A stretch of 64,000 bases of DNA from Aquisalinus luteolus (GTDB lineage Bacteria; Pseudomonadota; Alphaproteobacteria; Caulobacterales; Parvularculaceae). Under the pieces are notes generated by a model. The model was not told the DNA's origin. It searched no databases and saw only the letters and a program-made list of their open reading frames with translations. The stretch is from assembly GCF_009712425.2 (NCBI RefSeq), contig NZ_VCJR02000001.1, positions 1,368,001 through 1,432,000 of the forward strand, in the 5' to 3' direction. A program made the translations under genes and the position numbers. The stretch's first letter is position 1; each line of letters opens with the position of its first letter. Positions 8,225 to 17,240 of the stretch are shown here, piece by piece.

Positions 8225-9055
8225 TCAGTCGGTGATAATGCCGGCTTTGTTCAGCGCACGGAACGCAGACACGCGCATGGCACGTGCACTGGTGCCCGCC
8301 ATTTGCCCCAGCCCATGGTCGCGAAGCCAGGCGTTCATGCGATGAAGGTCCGCCTCCGCGACGCTGAGACGAGAGCGCCAGGTAATGGAAAACGAGATTG
8401 AGACGTCCGGTCCGTTCCTGACCCAGTGCGGCGCTTTCACCGGTACGTGGACGGCATCGCCGGGCGCGAGATCGAACAGGGTTGAGCCTTCATCGAACGA
8501 CGCCTCGTAGGGCAGGTTTCTGTGGCCTGCCTTTGAGTGATAGGCCTCCTGGATCTGCGCGGTCAGGATGCCCTCGCCCGGATAGACACGCATCTGTTTC
8601 GTACCCCTGATCTGCATAAGGATGTTATGCTCAGGGTCCATGTGAAATGGCGTTATGGAATTGGGCGATGAGATGAAGATAAAGGCTTCCTTGCGGAACA
8701 TCTCGCCGGACACAGGGGCAATGAGTTTTTCGAGATCACCGAGACATTCTTCCAGCTTGTCGGCACAGGCCGGATCGCGCTCAACATTCTTCAGCACCAT
8801 CCACGATCCATTTTCTTCGATCGAGCGGATGGTTTCGGCGATGCTCAGGCCGTTCCCGGGTGTCTGTTCAGGACGTTGGTCGACAGGCAGGTCGCCGCGA
8901 TTATATTCGACAAGTTCCGCCGGCAGCCGTGTTGCAATGTCGGCGAGGCGCTCAAGCGAAAAAAAGCTGTCCTGAGCCAGATTATGCGCAAGCCTGACCG
9001 GCTTGTCGGGATAGGCGCCTGAAAAGGCTTGTTTTGCGTTATCGGTGAAGATCAT
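8225..9055 (-). CDS. JmjC/cupin-like 2-oxoglutarate Fe(II) oxygenase, uncharacterised
   Basis: 276 residues. The facial triad of a JmjC-like oxygenase is visible: His138 and Asp140 in 'TPFHMDPEHN' and His210 in 'VKAPHWVRNG', with 'LAPGDAVHVPV' forming the cupin strand between them. Such enzymes hydroxylate proteins or small molecules using 2-oxoglutarate. The ATG at 9055 overlaps the stop of the upstream acetyltransferase-like gene (ATGA), so the two are almost certainly co-translated. The frame continues upstream of 9055 only inside the neighbour. The substrate is unknown; pairing with a BioF2-type transferase suggests a joint modification. Confidence 0.82.
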   Translation of the reverse strand: MIFTDNAKQAFSGAYPDKPVRLAHNLAQDSFFSLERLADIATRLPAELVEYNRGDLPVDQRPEQTPGNGLSIAETIRSIEENGSWMVLKNVERDPACADKLEECLGDLEKLIAPVSGEMFRKEAFIFISSPNSITPFHMDPEHNILMQIRGTKQMRVYPGEGILTAQIQEAYHSKAGHRNLPYEASFDEGSTLFDLAPGDAVHVPVKAPHWVRNGPDVSISFSITWRSRLSVAEADLHRMNAWLRDHGLGQMAGTSARAMRVSAFRALNKAGIITD

Positions 9056-10218
9056 GCCCTGACCCCTTTGGTTCCCAGCATACGGCGTGTGCGCTCCGAA
9101 GTCTCTTCCAGGAAGCGGCACAACATGGAAGCGGAGCGGCTCGACAGGCCCGGCAGGGGAACGTTGACATGACACATCGCCTGACGCTCCGCCCACAGCT
9201 TGTCGATCATCGGATGGTCCTCCTGGGCGCAGGAGTCGACGCGGGTCATGGTCTTCTCATCGAGAGCCTGACGGGTCAGCTCCAGCTCCAGCATGACGCC
9301 CGGTGAGTAACGTGCATACTCTGCATCATGCGCGATCTTGAACGACCAGCCCTGACCGCCTGCGGTAAAGTTGATCAGCATACCGATGCATTTGTCATCG
9401 ACATCAAGACGCAGGAAATGAAGCTGCCCGGCTTCATGGGCAGAGCGGACAATCTCTTTCAGAAAGGCGGGGCCGGTCTCATCGGCCGCGAGAGATGAGC
9501 CGCCATGACCGCGCCAGCCATCATGCTCGAGGCGCAGGAAATGCTCGCACCAGTCATCGAGTTCAGCGCTGTGCTGAAGCGTTCTGAACTGAACTTCACC
9601 TTCCTCCGACAACCGGTTGGTCAGGCGGCGCCATTCCTTGCGTTTCTTACCGCGTATATTCTGCAGGATATAGCCCTCATATGGCAGGTCGCTGTGAAGA
9701 CAGGCGCGCTGCCAGCGGGCGGCGATATAGGCGTGCGGGCTGGCGACTTCTCGCAAGGCGGTTTCCAGCGGGCCGCCCTCGATCATCTGGCGGAACTGCA
9801 GGAAGGCACCCTTCAGGCCGGCGGCATTGGCGGCATTGATGATGGTTTCAAAGAACTCCTTTTCATGGCCGTTGCGCACTAGCGGTGTTCCAAGAAAACA
9901 GTGCCTGTACAACCCTGTCCTGAGATAGGTGACGGGCAGCCTTGCATAGCCTGTCTGCGTTTCGATGGGCATGAACCCGATCAGCCTGTTGCCTGACAGG
10001 ACAAGACAGAACTTCATTGATTGCGTTTCGTCCAAGTGCCTGCATGCGGCGTCAAGCATGACCGGCGACAGGAAAGGATTGGGTTCGCATGCGTCCGCAG
10101 CCAACGCCTTGAGGGCTGGCCAATAGCTGCCAATCGTGGCCACATCGGCGACTTCCAGCCTGCTTGCAGCCGCTTCGGGATCAATCATGGAACAATTCTG
10201 CACACTCATAGGCAGCAT
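9052..10218 (-). CDS. GNAT / BioF2-like (FemAB-related) acyltransferase
   Basis: 388 residues. The segment 'RGKKRKEWRRLTNRL' followed by 'LRLEHDGWRGHGG' and a GNAT-like core ('LRLDVDDKCIGMLINF', 'YARYSPGVMLELEL') matches the BioF2-like acetyltransferase domain found near exopolysaccharide and capsule genes. No signal peptide or membrane segment is seen, so it acts in the cytoplasm. It overlaps the oxygenase gene by four bases. ATG codons at 10218, 10209 and 10188 are all possible; none has a clear ribosome site. The substrate cannot be told from sequence. Confidence 0.8.
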   Translation of the reverse strand: MLPMSVQNCSMIDPEAAASRLEVADVATIGSYWPALKALAADACEPNPFLSPVMLDAACRHLDETQSMKFCLVLSGNRLIGFMPIETQTGYARLPVTYLRTGLYRHCFLGTPLVRNGHEKEFFETIINAANAAGLKGAFLQFRQMIEGGPLETALREVASPHAYIAARWQRACLHSDLPYEGYILQNIRGKKRKEWRRLTNRLSEEGEVQFRTLQHSAELDDWCEHFLRLEHDGWRGHGGSSLAADETGPAFLKEIVRSAHEAGQLHFLRLDVDDKCIGMLINFTAGGQGWSFKIAHDAEYARYSPGVMLELELTRQALDEKTMTRVDSCAQEDHPMIDKLWAERQAMCHVNVPLPGLSSRSASMLCRFLEETSERTRRMLGTKGVRA

Positions 10219-10457
10219 CTAGCAAGTTTCATGCAGGTTCAGCCTGTATGGCTATCCTGTATATGCATTATACGCGGCAGAAATTGATAAACAGCGAAAT
10301 TAGTGACGAAAACCGGGGCTTTTTGGCGAGTTAACGAAGTCGGGGGCCAGAGCACCAGACCCAGAGACGGCATCCGACTGGAATTGTTGCTCAGGTCACC
10401 CTGGCCACTAAGTCACCGATACGATGCGCATCACATGTTTCGATCGGGAATTAACAC

Positions 10458-11777
10458 ATGGCGAGAAACAGGAAAGACGATAATGGTCGGTCGGTGCCGC
10501 GAGGCCGCCTGTCCCGCCTTGGCGGGATTGGCAGCCTCGGTGCGGGAATTGCCGGGAACATGCTTGTCGATGGCGCGAAGCGCCTCTCACGCGGGGAAAG
10601 GCCATCCCTGCAGGACCTTCTGCTGACACCACAAAATGCCAGCAAGGCGGCTGACCAGCTATCACGATTGCGCGGGGCCGCGATGAAGGTTGGCCAGCTG
10701 ATCTCCCTCGACAATGGAGACTTCCTGCCGCCTGAACTGGCCGACATCATGGGGCGTCTGCGATCGTCTGCGGACGCGATGCCGCCTCATCAACTAAAAC
10801 GCGTACTGAATGATAACTGGGGAACGGGCTGGCGATCAAAATTCGAAAGCTTCACGGTCAGGCCTATCGCCGCCGCTTCCATCGGGCAGGTGCACTGGGC
10901 GCGGACTGTCGATGGACGTGATATGGCGATCAAGGTTCAGTATCCGGGTGTGCGCGAGAGCATCGATAGTGACGTCGACAACGTCGCTACCCTGATACGG
11001 ATGTCCGGCCTGTTGCCAAAGGATATCGATATCAAACCGGTGCTGGAGGAGGCCAAGGCGCAGTTGCGCGAGGAGGCTGATTATTTGCGCGAGGCGGCCT
11101 ATCTGAACCAGTATCGTGAGGCACTTGCCGACAGGGAAGGTTTCCTGCTGCCGCGGGCGTATGAGGACCTGACGACGCGCGACGTTCTGGCCATGAGTTT
11201 CGTCTCGGGTGACCCCATCGAAAAGATTGGCGATCTGTCTCAGGAAAGGCGAGATACTATCATGCTTCGCCTGATGAGATTGTTGCTCGACGAATTGCTT
11301 GAGCTGCGCCTGATGCAGACCGATCCGAACTTCGCGAACTATTTCTACGATCGCGACAGTGACCGGATCGTCCTGCTCGATTTTGGTGCAACCCGCGAGA
11401 TATCCGGTGAGCTCTCGGATGGTTATCGGCAGCTGCTAAAGGCAGGCCTTGATGCAGACTGGGATCGTGCACGGGACATCGCAATTGGTATGGGGCTGAT
11501 GGGTGGCGATCTCGGCTCTGCCATGGAAGCCATGATCCGCGAAGTCTTTGCCATGGCGGTTGAACCGCTATCTGTGGACGGGCCTTACGATTTCGGCGCA
11601 TCGGACCTGGCCTCTCGGTTAAGCGACAAGGCAATGACCCTGCGCAAGAGCGGCTTCAACCATATCCCGCCGCCTGTGACGATCTTCCTGCATCGCAAGA
11701 TTGGCGGCATGTATCTGTTGGCAACACGCCTCAAGGCGCGTATCGACCTGCGCGCTCTGGCAGCGCGTTACATCTGA
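10458..11777 (+). CDS. ABC1 (AarF/UbiB/ADCK) family atypical kinase
   Basis: 439 residues. Diagnostic ABC1 motifs are present: KVGQ at 77-80 with 'LPPELADIMGRLRSSADAMP', the alanine-rich loop AAAS at 138-141, the ATP lysine in 'MAIKVQYPG' (about 159), 'EADYLREAAY' and a DFG in 'LLDFGATREIS'. Members support ubiquinone biosynthesis or quality control (UbiB/Coq8). The usual UbiB C-terminal membrane helices are not evident, so this is better called a soluble ABC1 paralogue than UbiB. The 240-base spacer upstream shows no other gene. Confidence 0.87.
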   Translation: MARNRKDDNGRSVPRGRLSRLGGIGSLGAGIAGNMLVDGAKRLSRGERPSLQDLLLTPQNASKAADQLSRLRGAAMKVGQLISLDNGDFLPPELADIMGRLRSSADAMPPHQLKRVLNDNWGTGWRSKFESFTVRPIAAASIGQVHWARTVDGRDMAIKVQYPGVRESIDSDVDNVATLIRMSGLLPKDIDIKPVLEEAKAQLREEADYLREAAYLNQYREALADREGFLLPRAYEDLTTRDVLAMSFVSGDPIEKIGDLSQERRDTIMLRLMRLLLDELLELRLMQTDPNFANYFYDRDSDRIVLLDFGATREISGELSDGYRQLLKAGLDADWDRARDIAIGMGLMGGDLGSAMEAMIREVFAMAVEPLSVDGPYDFGASDLASRLSDKAMTLRKSGFNHIPPPVTIFLHRKIGGMYLLATRLKARIDLRALAARYI

Positions 11778-11794
11778 ATCTTCCGCCGGGAAAG

Positions 11795-11886
11795 TGGCGG
11801 AGTGGAAGGGATTCGAACCCTCGATACGGTTTAAGCCGCATACTCCCTTAGCAGGGGAGCGCCTTCGACCACTCGGCCACCACTCC
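11795..11886 (-). tRNA. tRNA-Ser (anticodon GCU)
   Basis: Read on the minus strand, a full cloverleaf with a serine-type long variable arm is visible. The acceptor stem GGAGTGG pairs with CCACTCC, the anticodon loop CTGCTAA reads GCU, the T-arm contains GGTTCGAATCC, the discriminator is G, and a genomically encoded CCA sits at 11795-11797. It decodes AGC/AGU serine codons. Confidence 0.95.
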
Positions 11887-11989
11887 ACCGGCGAAAATGT
11901 CAGAATTCTTCAGATATGCAAGGCGAAAGATCGGCTTTTGTGCTGATTTTTCCGCACCTTGCCGACTATCCGTTGTCGAAGCGAGAATA

Positions 11990-13042
11990 TCAGCCGTGCA
12001 GCCGCAATTTGTGGAAGCGGGGACCGGAAGGCTTTCGCAGGAAGACACCAGCGGGATTCGATGTTTCCCTGATGCCACCCGGCCCGTTGATCAGCTGCTC
12101 GCCCCAAGGCGACAGTGTCTCGGGGTCGAAATCAACCGTGATGTCGAGGTTTTCGACGATGGCGCTGTTGCCGGACCATGACCAGCCGATATAGCCGATG
12201 TCCATCTCGTTGCTGAGCCGGAAAATGGTCTCTTCGTCGACCGGCTCGCCCTGATGGTCAGGGCCGAACTCGCCGACGACAAGTGGCAGCTTCATCGCTT
12301 CGAACGCGTCGAAATACTCCTCGATGGTCCCGGCGTCATCATACACCTGGTACATGTGTACACTGAAGATCGTGTTGGACAGAGGGTCGGCGGAGGCGAT
12401 TGCAGCGGCTTCGGTCAGCATGGTACGGGTGGCATCCTGTCCCCAGTTGTGACCGTCCACCACCATTGTGTGGGCAAATCCGGCAGCTCTCAATGCCTTG
12501 ATCGTCGAAATCTGCATTTCCCTGTATGCCGCCGGGGAGACTGAATTTCCCGTCGGCTCATTACCTGGATTGACGAGGACATATGCCTCCTGCCCGACAA
12601 GGATGTCCTTGAGGGATATCCAGTACGGGATCGTCTCGGCCAGATGGATCGCCCAGTCCTGATCGCCATGGCCGGTTGTGTTGTGAACGGTGAACATGAC
12701 GATCATGTCGTAGGCTTTTGCCATGCGAATGATGTCGGCGACTTCCTCTTTCGGCGTAATGCCCCATGGGGCGCCGGAGGAGAGGGACACCCTGACCATG
12801 TTTGAACCCGTGGCGGCGATCTCCGGCAAGGCTTTTTCAGTGCGCCCACGTTGCCAGGCGTGCGGGTGATTTATGCCGCGCATGACGAAAGGTCTACCGG
12901 TCGCATCGAGCAGCTGATCGCCGGAAACGCTGAAGCCCTTTTGCGACATTGTAGTGTCGGCAGAGGGCAGTGATGAACAGGCGGAGACGAGTGCCATCAT
13001 GCCCGTCAGGGCTGTAAATGTCAGGAAACGAACCAAAGTCAT
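11990..13042 (-). CDS. GH5 family glycoside hydrolase lipoprotein, mannanase-like
   Basis: 350 residues. A signal with lipobox VSAC (Cys22) anchors it in the envelope. The catalytic domain starts 'FVMRGINHPHAWQRGRTE' and carries the acid/base Glu162 in 'VNPGNEPTGN' and the nucleophile Glu258 in 'VVGEFGPD'. 'SVHMYQVYD' and 'GYIGWSWSGN' are close to GH5 subfamily 8 endo-1,4-beta-mannanases. It would cleave mannan-type polysaccharide at the cell surface. The gene follows the lytic transglycosylase by 17 bases on the same strand. Subfamily and substrate are inferred from motif similarity. Confidence 0.85.
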   Translation of the reverse strand: MTLVRFLTFTALTGMMALVSACSSLPSADTTMSQKGFSVSGDQLLDATGRPFVMRGINHPHAWQRGRTEKALPEIAATGSNMVRVSLSSGAPWGITPKEEVADIIRMAKAYDMIVMFTVHNTTGHGDQDWAIHLAETIPYWISLKDILVGQEAYVLVNPGNEPTGNSVSPAAYREMQISTIKALRAAGFAHTMVVDGHNWGQDATRTMLTEAAAIASADPLSNTIFSVHMYQVYDDAGTIEEYFDAFEAMKLPLVVGEFGPDHQGEPVDEETIFRLSNEMDIGYIGWSWSGNSAIVENLDITVDFDPETLSPWGEQLINGPGGIRETSNPAGVFLRKPSGPRFHKLRLHG

Positions 13043-13059
13043 ATCAAGACCCTATCAGC

Positions 13060-15405
13060 CTAGCAGGCTGATTCCACACTCTCGTCATCATCGCTGAGTG
13101 CGAGACGGTTCAGGGTTTCCGCGTCGGCTTCGCACGGCTCTATCTCGTTCGATATCTTGCTGCGATTGCCGACAAGAGGCTGGTCGAATGAGGCGAGCAA
13201 GGCTACAGGGTCCGGCATTTCCTGTGAATAGGCAGCTGGAACTGCAAGATTGGCCATCTGATCGTCGGTCATGGCGCGGCCTTCCCACTGGTTCGCCTTG
13301 GCCGACAGGATGGGGCTGGGCTGGGACAGACCAATCGCCGTCGTCGTGCCGCCGCCGCGCACCAGATCCTGAGACAGCTTGCCGGCAATCGGACCACCGG
13401 TGACCTGCGAGCGATATATCTGGGTGTTCTCCAGCACGCGCTGCACGTAATTGCGGGTTTCATCGAACGGGATCAGTTCGACCCAGTCGACCGGATCGAC
13501 GTCGGGATTGCGCGGATCGCCATAGCGCTCGATCCACTGGCTCGCCCGGTTGGGCCCGGCATTGTAGCCAACAAGCGTAAGCACATAGGATCCCTCGAAC
13601 CGCTCGATAAGGTGGCTGAGATGCGCAGAGCCGATCACGAGGTTATAGAGCGGGTCGTCCATCAGCCGTGACGTGGAATAGGGAAAGCCCTCCTTTCGCG
13701 CGGTCAGCTGCGCGGTCGATGGCAGCAATTGCATCAGGCCACGGGCATTGGCGGAGGAATAGGCGCGCGGATTGAACTCGCTCTCCTGGCGTGACAGCCC
13801 GAGGATCAAGGGTTCCTCGACAAAATTGGCCGCCTGACCCGGCACGAAGATGCGCGGATAGGCGACGCTCGGGGCTTCGGCGCCGCGGTTCACGGCGGCT
13901 TTACCGGCGCGAACCGACAGGAACAGCATGTCTTCCCGGGCAACGAGTTCTTCGTAAAGGGCATATTCGCCGGGAGACGTCATCACGTCGTCGAGCTGAC
14001 GGGCGAAGGCGATATAGCGGTATTCCTCGTCGACTTCCGAGAGGATGCGCATGGCATGGACCAGCGGCCGTGAATTGAACATCTCACGGTCCTGTTCTGT
14101 CGGTTGAACCGGACCCGGAAATGCCGGTGCATTCTCCGTACCGAGATTTTCCTGTGCCAGCTGTCCGTAGAATGTCAGCGGATAGGCTGCCGCCACCGCG
14201 TAATATTGCCGAGCGCGCTCGCGATTACCCTCTGCGGCAAAGGCGCGGCCCAGCCAGTATTGAGCCCGCGCCTTGGAAATGGGAGAGGAGACATTGGCAT
14301 CGAGATAGGCGAAATGGCGGCGGGCGCGTTCCGGCTCCTTCAGGAAGCGCAACGCGATCCAGCCGGCATAGAATTCAGCCTCGGCGAAATCGCCGCCTTC
14401 GCTTAGGCCGGAATAGGCCGCCATGCGATAGGCATCCTTGTAGAGGCCATTGCGCATGGCCCAGAGCATCAGCAGGTTTTTCTCACCCCACCATGCTTCC
14501 GGGTAGCGCAGATACTCCGAATTAATCGGCGCCTGCGCGGCATAACCAATAGCCGTCGGTTCATTCTCACCACGGCGATAATAGCGTGCCGCCGCATGCA
14601 GGACGCCGGAATCGCGCAGCTGTTCACTGCTGAGCCCTTCCAGCAGGCGCACGGCATTGCCGTCACGACGCAGCAAGGCAATTCGGGCTTCTGCCATTTG
14701 CCGATGACTGGCGCTCAGATAGTCGAGCAGGCGCCGGGAATCGGTGGCGATGATATCGAAAAGCTGGCGATCGACCTTGGCGTAGTGATCGGCCTCGCTG
14801 AGATGCGTGGCGAATTCGCTCGCAATGTTCCGCTCGTCCGATACCGGCCAGTTATGATTGACCCAGGCATCGCGCAGCCATCGCTTCCCCTCATCGGCCT
14901 GGCCGTCTTTCAGGAGGGCGCGTGCGAGCGCGATCTTGCCATAGCCGGAAACGGGCTGCTTGCTCCTGAAGAAGGCGATGATATCGGACGGTGCATCGTT
15001 CCCCGTCATCGCCTCTTCGGCGAAGCGCTGGATCGTATAATCATTTGGCCAGTCGGGGTTTTCGTCCAGAAACCGGCCAAGGGCACGCCAGTCGAGATTG
15101 TCGGGTTCGGCGCGATACCAGGCCCAGTCAGCGACAGTGCGGGCTACGGGATCACTGATCTGGGGACGATAGGCGTTGGCCTGTTCCCAGCGCTTGCGAT
15201 CAAGTGCCTCGAAATAAAGGTTGAGGATCGCATGGTCGCTTTCCGAAACATATACAGGTCCGGGCGCCTCCGGTTTCATTCGGGGCACAGGAGGCTGAGC
15301 TGAAGCCACACCGGTTGCCAGCAAACCTACAACAACGCTGCCAAGAAACAGGGAATTCATATTCTTGCGGCAGGATTTGAAACACCGCGTAACCATCCGG
15401 TACAT
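13060..15405 (-). CDS. Soluble lytic murein transglycosylase (Slt70-type)
   Basis: 781 residues. An N-terminal hydrophobic segment ending 'GVASAQPP' looks like a cleavable signal. A long alpha-helical superhelix spans about 55-520, and the C-terminal SLT domain has the catalytic glutamate Glu541 in 'GLSRQESEFNP', plus 'GLMQLLPSTAQ' and 'LVGYNAGPNRASQW'. It cleaves the MurNAc-GlcNAc bond of peptidoglycan in the periplasm with anhydro-ring formation. Starts at 15405, 15396 and 15360 are possible; 15405 has a GAGA stretch upstream. It is divergent from dapA and leads the GH5 gene. Confidence 0.92.
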   Translation of the reverse strand: MYRMVTRCFKSCRKNMNSLFLGSVVVGLLATGVASAQPPVPRMKPEAPGPVYVSESDHAILNLYFEALDRKRWEQANAYRPQISDPVARTVADWAWYRAEPDNLDWRALGRFLDENPDWPNDYTIQRFAEEAMTGNDAPSDIIAFFRSKQPVSGYGKIALARALLKDGQADEGKRWLRDAWVNHNWPVSDERNIASEFATHLSEADHYAKVDRQLFDIIATDSRRLLDYLSASHRQMAEARIALLRRDGNAVRLLEGLSSEQLRDSGVLHAAARYYRRGENEPTAIGYAAQAPINSEYLRYPEAWWGEKNLLMLWAMRNGLYKDAYRMAAYSGLSEGGDFAEAEFYAGWIALRFLKEPERARRHFAYLDANVSSPISKARAQYWLGRAFAAEGNRERARQYYAVAAAYPLTFYGQLAQENLGTENAPAFPGPVQPTEQDREMFNSRPLVHAMRILSEVDEEYRYIAFARQLDDVMTSPGEYALYEELVAREDMLFLSVRAGKAAVNRGAEAPSVAYPRIFVPGQAANFVEEPLILGLSRQESEFNPRAYSSANARGLMQLLPSTAQLTARKEGFPYSTSRLMDDPLYNLVIGSAHLSHLIERFEGSYVLTLVGYNAGPNRASQWIERYGDPRNPDVDPVDWVELIPFDETRNYVQRVLENTQIYRSQVTGGPIAGKLSQDLVRGGGTTTAIGLSQPSPILSAKANQWEGRAMTDDQMANLAVPAAYSQEMPDPVALLASFDQPLVGNRSKISNEIEPCEADAETLNRLALSDDDESVESAC

Positions 15406-15648
15406 AACTTCTCTTTCAGCCCTGTTCGTGACAAATTCCCCAGCTATTTGTCATTGTAACGGTATTCGGGCCGCCCCGTAAGGCCCGCGCGAACACATGG
15501 ATGATCATATAGGCGCGATTGCAACACTGGCATCGTCGGGCTCGCCAGCGTCGAGGATCAAGACTTTGTCTCCCACCTACTTGCCAGTCTGCTTGCCAGC
15601 TTGCGGCAAGGCAGCTAACCATGCGGCTCGAAATGGAAAGAACAATAT

Positions 15649-16542
15649 ATGTCAGATAGCTCAGGCCCGATGCTAAAAGGATCAATCACCGCGCTTGTAA
15701 CGCCGATGAAGGATCGCAAGGTCGATGAAACGGCCTTTGCCGACCTCGTCGAGCGTCAGGTCAAGGCGGGCACCCATGGCGTCGTGCCGGTCGGCACCAC
15801 AGGCGAATCGCCGACCCTGACCCATGAGGAGCACGCCCGCGTCGTCGACCTGTGTATCGAGGTTGTCGCCGGTCGCATTCCGGTCATTGCGGGCGCAGGC
15901 TCCAATTCGACGCGGGAGGCGATTGCCCTGGCGCAGCATGCCGAGAAATCGGGCGCCGATGCCCTGCTGACCGTGACAGGCTATTACAACAAGCCGTCGC
16001 AGGCAGGCATCTATGCCCACTTCAAGGCTGTGCATGACGCCGTTTCGATCCCGCTCGTTATCTATAACGTCCCGGCGCGTACATCGTCTGACGTGACGGT
16101 CGAGACCCTCAGTAAGCTGTCGCAGCTGGAACGGGTCATCGGCGTGAAAGATGCCACCGCAAATCTGGCCCGTGTCCCGCAGCAGCGCCTTGCCTGCGCA
16201 GACGGCTTCATCCAGCTTTCGGGCGAGGACATTACCGCCGTCGGGTTCAACGCCATGGGCGGAACTGGCTGCATTTCAGTCACGTCCAACATTGCACCTG
16301 AGCTTTGCGCCCAGATGCAGGAAGCCTGTCTCAACGGCGACTGGCAAAAGGCGGTCGAAATCCAGGACAGGCTGACCCCGCTGCATGAGGCCGTCTTCTC
16401 CGACACCAGCCCGGCACCGACTAAATACGCACTTTCACGGCTTGGCCTGTGTTTGGACGAGATAAGGTTGCCGCTCGTCGGCGCCTCCGAAGCTGCCTGC
16501 AAAAAGGTCGATGCGGCACTGGCCGGTCTCGGCCTTCTGTAA
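15649..16542 (+). CDS. dapA: 4-hydroxy-tetrahydrodipicolinate synthase
   Basis: 297 residues, a normal DapA length. It condenses pyruvate with aspartate semialdehyde, the first committed step to lysine and meso-diaminopimelate for peptidoglycan. Key residues are visible: Thr50-Thr51 in VGTTGES, the Tyr139 region in '[11 protein letters not shown]' and the Schiff-base Lys167 in 'GVKDAT'. The 243-base divergent spacer to slt (15406-15648) holds repeated GCTTGCC units but no gene. smpB follows after 21 bases. Confidence 0.96.
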   Translation: MSDSSGPMLKGSITALVTPMKDRKVDETAFADLVERQVKAGTHGVVPVGTTGESPTLTHEEHARVVDLCIEVVAGRIPVIAGAGSNSTREAIALAQHAEKSGADALLTVTGYYNKPSQAGIYAHFKAVHDAVSIPLVIYNVPARTSSDVTVETLSKLSQLERVIGVKDATANLARVPQQRLACADGFIQLSGEDITAVGFNAMGGTGCISVTSNIAPELCAQMQEACLNGDWQKAVEIQDRLTPLHEAVFSDTSPAPTKYALSRLGLCLDEIRLPLVGASEAACKKVDAALAGLGLL

Positions 16543-16563
16543 CTGACGGAATATCCTGACTTC

Positions 16564-17049
16564 ATGGCAAAACCTGCATCCACATCGTTCAAGGTCATCG
16601 CCGAGAACAGGCGAGCGCGCTTCGAATATGAAATTGAAGAAGAGTTCGACGCTGGCCTCGTGCTGACCGGTACAGAGGTAAAGGCCCTGCGAACAGGCAA
16701 GGCCAATATCGCCGAAAGCTATGCGACGCCTGAAAGCCATGGTGGCAATGTCGAGATCTGGCTGATCAATTCCAATATTCCGGAATACAAGCAGGGAAAT
16801 CGCGAGAACCATGAGCCAAAGCGCAATCGCAAACTCCTGCTGCACAAGCGCGAGGTGAACCGCCTGACCGGTGCGGTGGAGCGGAAGGGCTACGCCATCG
16901 TGCCGATGCGCCTGTTCTTCAACGATCGCGGCATCGCCAAGATCAAGATAGGCCTCGGCAAGGGCAAGAAGATGCATGACAAGCGGGAGACGCAAAAATC
17001 CCGCGACTGGGGTCGCCAGAAACAGCGCCTGTTGCGCGAAAATGGCTGA
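16564..17049 (+). CDS. smpB: SsrA-binding protein SmpB
   Basis: 161 residues with the OB-fold of SmpB ('[20 protein letters not shown]', 'TGTEVKALR', '[13 protein letters not shown]') and the basic C-terminal tail '[14 protein letters not shown]' that enters the ribosome. SmpB delivers tmRNA to stalled ribosomes for trans-translation. It sits just after dapA, an arrangement common in alphaproteobacteria. The ssrA gene itself is not in the window. Confidence 0.97.
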   Translation: MAKPASTSFKVIAENRRARFEYEIEEEFDAGLVLTGTEVKALRTGKANIAESYATPESHGGNVEIWLINSNIPEYKQGNRENHEPKRNRKLLLHKREVNRLTGAVERKGYAIVPMRLFFNDRGIAKIKIGLGKGKKMHDKRETQKSRDWGRQKQRLLRENG

Positions 17050-17069
17050 CGGCCCGATGGAGTAAAGGC

Positions 17070-17240
17070 ATGTTCGAACCGGAAAAGCTGTTCGAGTGGA
17101 AACGCTGGCTGAAAATGCTGGCCCTGTGGTTTCCCGTGGCTATTCCGTTCGTCTATTTCAGCGTGCGTTATGACAGCGTGCTGCTGCTCCTGCCGCTGAT
17201 TCTCTATGCGCTATTCCTGAACTGGAATTTCTTCAAATAG
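17070..17240 (+). CDS. Small two-helix membrane protein (56 aa), unknown
   Basis: An ATG at 17070 opens a 56-residue frame ending at the TAG 17238-17240. The product begins MFEPEKLFEWKRW and then has two hydrophobic stretches, about residues 15-30 and 37-51, separated by 'SVRYDS', consistent with a helical hairpin in the inner membrane; it ends NWNFFK. A purine-rich GGAGTAAAGG lies just upstream. It follows smpB by 20 bases and its 3' end overlaps the convergent glycosylase gene by 8 bases. No function is recognised; the hydrophobic pattern and ribosome site support a real gene. Confidence 0.6.
   Translation: MFEPEKLFEWKRWLKMLALWFPVAIPFVYFSVRYDSVLLLLPLILYALFLNWNFFK

Noticed and set aside
9505-9882. 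A plus-strand frame opposite the BioF2-like gene as a small membrane protein
   Set aside because: It is the complement of a conserved domain region and lacks a start signal.
15570-15625. Repeated GCTTGCC units before dapA as a CRISPR-like or iteron array
   Set aside because: Only two to three short, irregular copies with no spacer pattern; likely chance or a minor operator.
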